Assembly (NCBI GenBank): GCA_015068335.1
Contig: SVKT01000109.1
Location: 1-5,169 of the forward strand
Direction of reading: 5' to 3'
Source: Oscillospiraceae bacterium
Lineage (GTDB): Bacteria; Bacillota; Clostridia; Oscillospirales; Oscillospiraceae
DNA: 5,169 nucleotides
A program made the position numbers and the translations under genes. The notes beneath the pieces were generated by a model that ran no database searches, had not been told where the DNA came from, and saw only the letters and a program-made list of their open reading frames with translations. Of the stretch, positions 1 to 5,169 are shown piece after piece; within the stretch, counting starts at the first letter, position 1; the number at the start of each line of letters is the position of its first letter.

Positions 1-547
1 GGGAGGCGTGCATCCCGTCGGGGCCGGAATCCTCAATGCACTCGCCGATGATGGTGCGGCCGGTGAGATAGGTGCCGGTGGCAAGAATGGCGGCCCTGAC
101 GGAAAACACCGCGCCCGTGGACAGTACCACGGCGGCCACGGCGCCGTTTTCTGTGCGCACTTCCACCACCTCGCCCTGACGGACGATGAGGTGTTCCTGC
201 CGTTCCAGGGTGTGCTTCATAACCTCCTGATATCTGCGGCGGTCGGCCTGGGCGCGCAGCGACCAGACGGCGGGGCCTTTGCCTCGGTTCAGCAGGCGAT
301 ACTGGATGCAGCACGCGTCTGCGGCTTTTGCCATTTCGCCGCCCAGCGCGTCCAGTTCCCGCACCAGATGGCCCTTGCCTGTGCCGCCGATGGCGGGGTT
401 GCAGGGCATATTGCCCACGGCGTCCATATTGATGGTAAAGAGGATGGTCTCCATCCCCAGACGGGCGGCGGCCAGTGCCGCTTCGATTCCGGCGTGACCG
501 GCGCCGATGACGGCGATATCAAATTGTCCGGCGTGAAATTCAGTCAT
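1..547 (-). CDS. mnmG: tRNA uridine-5-carboxymethylaminomethyl(34) modification enzyme MnmG (GidA), N-terminal part, cut by the window edge
   Basis: MnmG is the FAD-dependent partner of the GTPase MnmE. Together they install the (carboxymethyl)aminomethyl group on C5 of wobble uridine 34 in certain tRNAs, in the cytosol. The window holds the first 182 residues; the family is usually about 620-650 long, and the rest lies left of base 1. Visible signatures are the Rossmann FAD-binding stretch IAVIGAGHAGIEAA (residues 11-24, with GAGHAG at 15-20), the MnmG-typical NMPCNPAIGGTGKGHLVRELDALGG region (46-70), QYRLLNRGKGPAV (82-94) and RAQADR (98-103), and the second conserved block LATGTYLTG (155-163). 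The ATG at 547 is preceded by AAAGGA with 8 nt spacing, and the first residues lead straight into the FAD fold. The gene follows the metallophosphoesterase gene by 2 bp and is probably co-transcribed. mnmE or rsmG, frequent neighbours elsewhere, are not seen here. The identification is based on recognised family motifs. Confidence 0.96.
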   Translation of the reverse strand, partial: MTEFHAGQFDIAVIGAGHAGIEAALAAARLGMETILFTINMDAVGNMPCNPAIGGTGKGHLVRELDALGGEMAKAADACCIQYRLLNRGKGPAVWSLRAQADRRRYQEVMKHTLERQEHLIVRQGEVVEVRTENGAVAAVVLSTGAVFSVRAAILATGTYLTGRTIIGECIEDSGPDGMHAS

Positions 548-549
548 AG

Positions 550-1413
550 TCAAGTTCCTTTGTGCAGAGTCAGCACGGCGATGTCGGGGCGGTTGAACGC
601 CCGGAACGTAATGCCCACGTTGCCCAAACCGCGGGAGACCAGCAGCGCCGAGCCGTTTTCTTCGTAGAGCCCTGCGGTGTAGGAGGGCAGCAGGTTGTGC
701 TGCGTGCCCAGCAAACCGTCGGTGAAAGGCAGGCGGATCACGCCGCCGTGGCCGTGGCCGGAGAGGACGAGATCGGCGCCCAGCAGGCTGTATTGGGATG
801 CGAATTTGTCGTTTCGGTGTGCCAGCAAGATCCAGAAGGGGTCGCCGAGGTCGGCGTACAACTCCGCTGCCAGCGTTTCCGGCGTTTTCTGGTCGGCATA
901 GCCGTTGGGGTCGTCGATGCCGGCGATCGCGATGGCGTCGCCTCCCCGCTCCCAGAGCAGATATTCGTTGGACAGGACGGTGACGCCGCTTTCTTCCAAT
1001 ACAGATTTCAGTTCCCGCACGTCACCGGCGGCCCACTCGTGGTTGCCCGTGACGTAATAAGTGGGGGCGATGGCGGAGAGGCGAGCGGCCGTTTCAGCGG
1101 CGTAGGCGAGTGGGTCGGGGGTATCTTCGTCGATGAGATCGCCGGTGAGGGCGATGAGATCGGGCGTTTCAGCCGCCACGACGGAGAACAGATCTTCGTT
1201 TTCTTTGCCGAAGGCGGCGCCGTGAAGATCGGAGAGCAGCACAATGCGGCAGCCGTCAAAGCCGGCGGGCAGATCGGCAAAGGCCGCGTCGAGACGGGTG
1301 ACCTGTGGGGCGGTGTTGCCCCAGTACAGATACAGCGCTGCCGCCAGCACTGCGGCCAGCCAAACGAGCGTGCGCTGTAAAGGCGACAGTTTTTTCTTGG
1401 CGCGTTTTTTCAT
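550..1413 (-). CDS. Membrane-anchored metallophosphoesterase (calcineurin-like, YkuE/YaeI type)
   Basis: Predicted to be a binuclear-metal phosphoesterase held at the membrane by an N-terminal anchor, with the catalytic domain probably outside. Family members of this type have been linked to cleavage of lipid or nucleotide phosphoesters, but the substrate here is unknown. The protein has 287 residues. A lysine-rich start (MKKRAKKK) is followed by one hydrophobic helix at about 12-31. The metal-binding motifs are in the usual order: SDLHG (D62, H64), GDLID (D92), GNHE (N124, H125), LAHR (H199) and GHGHGG (H220, H222). The last motif is more often GHTHGG in relatives, but both histidines are kept. 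An in-frame ATG at 1440 would add nine residues. The ATG at 1413 is preferred because GGAGG (1420-1424) sits 6 nt before it and the basic-then-hydrophobic start looks like a natural membrane anchor. It is the first gene of a leftward unit with mnmG. Confidence 0.92.
   Translation of the reverse strand: MKKRAKKKLSPLQRTLVWLAAVLAAALYLYWGNTAPQVTRLDAAFADLPAGFDGCRIVLLSDLHGAAFGKENEDLFSVVAAETPDLIALTGDLIDEDTPDPLAYAAETAARLSAIAPTYYVTGNHEWAAGDVRELKSVLEESGVTVLSNEYLLWERGGDAIAIAGIDDPNGYADQKTPETLAAELYADLGDPFWILLAHRNDKFASQYSLLGADLVLSGHGHGGVIRLPFTDGLLGTQHNLLPSYTAGLYEENGSALLVSRGLGNVGITFRAFNRPDIAVLTLHKGT
556..561 (-). promoter_or_regulatory. Ribosome binding site of mnmG, inside the preceding gene
   Basis: AAAGGA (reading on the minus strand) ends 8 nt before the mnmG ATG at 547. 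It lies entirely within the last codons of the upstream metallophosphoesterase gene, whose TGA stop is at 552-550. Ribosomes finishing the first gene cover this site, so translational coupling is plausible (inference). Confidence 0.75.
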
Positions 1414-1419
1414 AGGCAG

Positions 1420-1424
1420 CCTCC
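1420..1424 (-). promoter_or_regulatory. Ribosome binding site that decides the metallophosphoesterase start
   Basis: Minus-strand GGAGG (within TTGGAGGC) is 6 nt before the ATG at 1413. The in-frame ATG at 1440 lies upstream of this site and has no comparable sequence before it, so 1413 is taken as the start. Confidence 0.85.
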
Positions 1425-1438
1425 AAGGGATTCCGTAC

Positions 1439-1456
1439 AAAAACGCCCGGTGGGCG
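1439..1456 (-). terminator. Terminator-like hairpin in the leader of the metallophosphoesterase-mnmG unit (possible attenuator)
   Basis: Read on the minus strand, CGCCC (1456-1452), loop ACC, GGGCG (1448-1444) is followed directly by TTTTT (1443-1439). This is a short all-GC 5-bp stem with a U-tract, placed between the predicted promoter (-10 at 1473-1478) and the ATG at 1413. The stem is short, so strong termination is uncertain. It could act as a weak attenuator or be chance. Confidence 0.4.
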
Positions 1457-1472
1457 AATCAAACAACATATT

Positions 1473-1501
1473 ATTATATCATAGCAGTATCCGCCTGACG
1501 A
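1473..1501 (-). promoter_or_regulatory. Promoter of the metallophosphoesterase-mnmG unit
   Basis: On the minus strand there is a perfect TATAAT (1478-1473) preceded by TGA, an extended -10 of the TGN type (1481-1479). At 17 bp spacing lies TCGTCA (1501-1496), a 4-of-6 match to TTGACA. The extended -10 compensates for the weaker -35. Expected transcription start is near 1466, giving a leader of about 53 nt that includes the hairpin at 1444-1456. Confidence 0.7.
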
Positions 1502-1602
1502 GAGAAAAAATGCAGAAAGCAGAAAAGAAACGAAAAAGTTCGCCGCTGTTTCGTCTGTTGGCGCCGGAAGTTGTGACAGCCCTGTTGCGAAACTGATAAA
1601 AA

Positions 1603-1612
1603 TTTACGTAAA
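1603..1612. promoter_or_regulatory. Palindrome TTTACGTAAA upstream of the hppA promoter, possible regulator site
   Basis: A perfect 10-bp palindrome centred about 55 bp upstream of the predicted hppA transcription start, in AT-rich DNA. Position and symmetry would suit a dimeric regulator, but the length is short and a chance match in AT-rich sequence is possible. Confidence 0.25.
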
Positions 1613-1627
1613 AACAGAAAACGTTAC

Positions 1628-1655
1628 TTGAAAAAAGATGTAAGTATGTTAAAAT
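1628..1655 (+). promoter_or_regulatory. Promoter of hppA
   Basis: TTGAAA (1628-1633, 5 of 6 to the -35 consensus) and TAAAAT (1650-1655, 5 of 6 to the -10 consensus) are separated by 16 bp. TGT immediately before the -10 (1647-1649) gives an extended -10. Expected start is near 1662, leaving a leader of about 30 nt before the ATG at 1692, too short for a riboswitch. Confidence 0.75.
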
Positions 1656-1677
1656 AGATAGGTCAAAGACAACAAAC

Positions 1678-1684
1678 GGAGGAG
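1678..1684 (+). promoter_or_regulatory. Ribosome binding site of hppA
   Basis: GGAGGAG lies 7 nt before the ATG at 1692. This is near-ideal complementarity and spacing, consistent with strong expression and fixing the start. Confidence 0.9.
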
Positions 1685-1691
1685 TTCAACT

Positions 1692-3779
<2,088 letters not shown>

Positions 3780-3787
3780 TTTGCAAC

Positions 3788-3823
3788 CAGCCGCCCTTCC
3801 GACGGAGGGGCGGCTGCTTTTTT
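3788..3823 (+). terminator. Intrinsic terminator of hppA
   Basis: Nine nt after the hppA stop, CAGCCGCCC pairs with GGGCGGCTG and the stem continues inward through a G-T wobble, T-A and two C-G pairs to a GAC loop (3801-3803). This gives about 13 bp in total (3788-3816), followed by C and six T (3818-3823). It is a strong rho-independent terminator. Confidence 0.95.
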
Positions 3824-3841
3824 CCGCCGCAGACGGAAAAA
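3819..3841. repeat. Second inverted repeat sharing the hppA terminator T-tract
   Basis: TTTTTCCG (3819-3826) and CGGAAAAA (3834-3841) are perfect inverted copies around a 7-nt loop. The left arm is the T-tract of the hppA terminator. It may help 3'-end stability or be a remnant of a second terminator stem; no function is claimed. Confidence 0.5.
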
Positions 3842-3889
3842 GGCAGCGCCGGCCAGAAGAAAATAAAGTTGGTAAATGCGTCGCCTTGC

Positions 3890-3918
3890 TTGACAAGGTA
3901 AACGTTTACCGATATAAT
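3890..3918 (+). promoter_or_regulatory. Consensus sigma-A-type promoter of the scaffold-GGGtGRT operon
   Basis: TTGACA (3890-3895) and TATAAT (3913-3918) match the consensus at all 12 positions with the ideal 17-bp spacer. Expected start is near 3925, leaving a leader of about 72 nt. A promoter this strong would normally need repression, which fits the palindrome lying in its spacer. Confidence 0.92.
3897..3910. promoter_or_regulatory. Perfect 14-bp palindromic operator in the promoter spacer (LacI-family/cre-like)
   Basis: GGTAAACGTTTACC is its own reverse complement and occupies 14 of the 17 spacer bases. A central CG flanked by AAA and TTT is characteristic of LacI/GalR-family operators, and the inner 12 bases fit the CcpA cre consensus; only the two outermost bases deviate. 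Bound protein here would block RNA polymerase, so repression is the expected outcome (inference). An extra GGTAAA half-site stands at 3871-3876. The regulator is not encoded in this window. Confidence 0.75.
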
Positions 3919-3934
3919 ATATCACGGAAAAACA

Positions 3935-3967
3935 GCCGAAAATGAGGCATTTTTCCTCCTTTTCGGC
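3935..3967 (+). promoter_or_regulatory. Long hairpin in the 5' leader of the scaffold-GGGtGRT mRNA
   Basis: GCCGAAAA (3935-3942) pairs with TTTTCGGC (3960-3967). After one T-C mismatch, GAGG (3944-3947) pairs with CCTC (3955-3958), closing a 7-nt loop CATTTTT. That is 12 bp in all, about 10 nt after the predicted transcription start. No T-run follows on the plus strand, so it is not a plus-strand terminator, and it does not cover the ribosome binding site at 3981-3986. On the minus strand it is followed by TGTTTTT, so it could stop antisense transcription. Possible roles are mRNA stabilisation or regulation. Confidence 0.6.
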
Positions 3968-3980
3968 CAACATATATCAG

Positions 3981-3986
3981 AAAGGA
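3981..3986 (+). promoter_or_regulatory. Ribosome binding site of the IscU-like gene
   Basis: AAAGGA ends 10 nt before the ATG at 3997. The spacing is slightly long, and the site is weaker than those of hppA and of the downstream GGGtGRT gene. Confidence 0.7.
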
Positions 3987-3996
3987 ACGCACGAAT

Positions 3997-4689
3997 ATGA
4001 TCTATTCTACCGAAGTGCAGCATATGTGCCCCGTTGCCAAGGGCGCTTATCACGGCCCTGCCCCCATTCCTCAGGAGGGTAAGTGGACGCAGGTCAAGGA
4101 GATCGGCGACATCAGCGGCTTCACCCACGGTGTGGGCTGGTGCGCTCCCCAGCAGGGCGCCTGCAAACTGACCTTGAATGTGAAAAACGGCATCATCGAG
4201 GAGGCGCTGGTGGAAACGCTGGGCTGCTCCGGTATGACGCACTCCGCCGCTATGGCGTCTGAGATCCTCATCGGCAAGACGCTGTTGGAGGCGCTGAACA
4301 CCGACCTGGTGTGCGACGCCATCAACACCGCGATGCGCGAACTGTTCCTGCAAATCGTTTACGGCCGCACCCAGTCTGCCTTCTCCGAGGACGGTCTGGC
4401 TGTGGGCGCTTCTCTGGAAGACCTGGGCAAGGGCCTGCGCTCTCAGGTGGGCACGATGTTTGCCACCAAGGAAAAGGGTCCCCGCTACCTGGAAATGGCC
4501 GAAGGCTACTGCACCCGTATGGCTCTCAACGCCAATGACGAAGTCATCGGCTACGAGTTCATTCATCTGGGCAAGATGATGGACTTCATCAAGAAGGGTA
4601 TGGACGCCAACGAGGCGATGGAAAAGGCCAAGGGCCACTATGGCCAGTGGGATGCCGCTGCCAAGTACATCGATCCCCGTCACGAGTAA
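3997..4689 (+). CDS. IscU/NifU-N-like iron-sulfur cluster assembly scaffold-type protein, divergent, with C-terminal extension
   Basis: Likely cytosolic protein with an IscU-type fold that may hold an Fe-S cluster or metal; its exact role is not known to me. The 230 residues are well above the roughly 125-150 of ordinary IscU/SufU. The scaffold-like part spans about 40-125: CKLTLNVKNGIIEEALVETLGC (56-77) corresponds to IscU MKLQIKVN..GIIEDARFKTYGC, and SEILIGKTLLEALN (88-101) to the IscU segment WVKGKSLDEA. The second cluster cysteine is conserved as C77. The first region is rearranged: instead of CGD there are C49 and C56 in WCAPQQGAC, without the neighbouring Asp. The third IscU cysteine (in a KxHC motif) has no exact match; C106 is the nearest. 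C11 and C172 are extra. Residues 126-230 form an extension unlike IscU. It is first in an operon with the GGGtGRT gene, 17 bp downstream. Family assignment is by eye; function is inference. Confidence 0.82.
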   Translation: MIYSTEVQHMCPVAKGAYHGPAPIPQEGKWTQVKEIGDISGFTHGVGWCAPQQGACKLTLNVKNGIIEEALVETLGCSGMTHSAAMASEILIGKTLLEALNTDLVCDAINTAMRELFLQIVYGRTQSAFSEDGLAVGASLEDLGKGLRSQVGTMFATKEKGPRYLEMAEGYCTRMALNANDEVIGYEFIHLGKMMDFIKKGMDANEAMEKAKGHYGQWDAAAKYIDPRHE

Positions 4690-4690
4690 G

Positions 4691-4698
4691 AAAGGAGG
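4691..4698 (+). promoter_or_regulatory. Ribosome binding site of the GGGtGRT gene
   Basis: AAAGGAGG ends 8 nt before the ATG at 4707, just after the TAA stop of the preceding gene (4687-4689). It fixes the start. Confidence 0.9.
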
Positions 4699-4706
4699 AC
4701 ATCACA

Positions 4707-5169
4707 ATGGCTCTGTTTGAAAGTTACGAAAGAAGAATTGGAAAGATCACCGGTGTCCTCTCCCAGTACGGAATCGCCACCGTGGAGGAGACCCGTGAAC
4801 TCTGCAAGGCCGCCGGCTTTGACCCCTATGAGATCGTTAAGGGCATCCAGCCTATCGCTTTTGAAAATGCCGCCTGGGCCTACTGCGTGGGCTGCGCCAT
4901 CGCGTTGAAGAAGGGCGTCAAGACCGCCGCCGAAGCCGCAAAGGCCATCGGTGAGGGCTTGCAGGCCTTCTGCATCGACGGTTCCGTCGCCGAGGATCGC
5001 AAGGTGGGTCTGGGCCACGGCAATCTGGGCGCTATGCTGCTCAGCGACGAGTCCAAGTGTTTCGCCTTCCTGGCCGGCCACGAGTCCTTCGCCGCCGCCG
5101 AGGGCGCCATCGGCATCGTCCGCAACGCCAACAAGGCCCGCAAGGAGCCCCTGCGCGTCATCCTGAACG
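4707..5169 (+). CDS. GGGtGRT family protein, N-terminal part, cut by the window edge
   Basis: Conserved protein of unknown function, named after a glycine-rich GGGTGRT motif in its C-terminal half, which lies beyond this window. The family is about 330 residues; 154 are present. The visible part matches my memory of the family closely: MALFESYERRI (1-11), FDPYEIVKGIQPI.FENA.WAY (38-59), AIALKKG (64-70), AAKAIGEGLQAFCI (77-90), RKVGLGHGNLGAMLLS (98-113), FLAGHESFAAAEGAIGI (121-137) and PLRVILN (148-154). Cysteines are at 33, 60, 63, 89 and 118; histidines 104 and 125 sit in the GHGN and GHES motifs. No signal peptide is evident, so it is probably cytosolic. It is co-transcribed with the IscU-like gene 17 bp upstream, an arrangement I recall from many Firmicutes, suggesting that the two act together. 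No enzyme activity can be assigned. The reading frame is open to the last base. Confidence 0.85.
   Translation, partial: MALFESYERRIGKITGVLSQYGIATVEETRELCKAAGFDPYEIVKGIQPIAFENAAWAYCVGCAIALKKGVKTAAEAAKAIGEGLQAFCIDGSVAEDRKVGLGHGNLGAMLLSDESKCFAFLAGHESFAAAEGAIGIVRNANKARKEPLRVILN

Noticed and set aside
8..667. Plus-strand open frame of 219 codons opposite mnmG
   Set aside because: The opposite strand encodes unmistakable MnmG motifs; this frame is compositional shadow.
562..1380. Plus-strand open frame of 272 codons opposite the metallophosphoesterase gene
   Set aside because: The minus-strand frame carries all metal-binding motifs in order; this one has none and no ribosome binding site.
1571..1600. 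Second plus-strand promoter for hppA (TTGTGA, 18 bp, GATAAA)
   Set aside because: Both boxes are weak and the better promoter at 1628-1655 is closer to the gene.
1502..1691. Riboswitch upstream of hppA
   Set aside because: The predicted leader is only about 30 nt and I see no known riboswitch core or stem arrangement.
3911..3923. Odd-length palindrome GATATAATATATC over the -10 box
   Set aside because: It is explained by the -10 hexamer in AT-rich DNA; the neighbouring 14-bp GC-containing palindrome is the better operator.
3922..4683. Minus-strand open frame of 253 codons opposite the IscU-like gene
   Set aside because: Antisense shadow with no domain; the plus-strand gene has a promoter, ribosome binding site and family match.
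4680..5081. Minus-strand open frame of 133 codons at the right end
   Set aside because: It overlaps the GGGtGRT gene, which matches its family along its whole visible length and has an ideal ribosome binding site.

Overview
The window reads as a chromosomal segment of a GC-rich member of the Clostridia. The best fit is a gut Oscillospiraceae-type organism such as an Oscillibacter, Flavonifractor or Intestinimonas relative; this is inferred from protein character, not from a database search. Supporting signs are GC-rich coding DNA with G/C-ending codons, AT-rich intergenic DNA with sigma-A-like promoters, strong GGAGG-type ribosome binding sites, a membrane pyrophosphatase, and a gene pair (IscU-like scaffold plus GGGtGRT protein) that I know mainly from Firmicutes.

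Left part (1-1500), minus strand: a two-gene unit read leftwards. A membrane-anchored metallophosphoesterase (550-1413) is followed after 2 bp by mnmG/gidA (547 to beyond base 1), the tRNA wobble-uridine modification enzyme. A promoter with an extended -10 lies at 1473-1501. A short GC hairpin followed by five T lies between this promoter and the first gene. The 278-bp gap between the divergent transcription units (1414-1691) also carries the hppA promoter and a small palindrome; I see nothing clear in 1502-1600.

Middle (1603-3823), plus strand: hppA, a complete membrane-bound pyrophosphatase of 695 residues. It has its own promoter, a strong ribosome binding site and a strong intrinsic terminator, so it is probably a single-gene transcript. 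Its signature residues indicate the K+-dependent subfamily. The coupling ion (Na+, H+ or both) cannot be settled by eye.

Right part (3890-5169), plus strand: an operon starting from a fully consensus promoter (TTGACA, 17 bp, TATAAT). Almost the whole spacer is a perfect 14-bp palindrome, GGTAAACGTTTACC, resembling a LacI-family/cre operator. The mRNA leader contains a long hairpin. The operon encodes an IscU/NifU-N-like protein with a rearranged cysteine pattern and a long C-terminal extension. It is followed 17 bp later by the N-terminal half of a GGGtGRT-family protein, cut by the window end. This pair has no function that I know of, and with its apparently tightly repressible promoter it is the most interesting part of the window.
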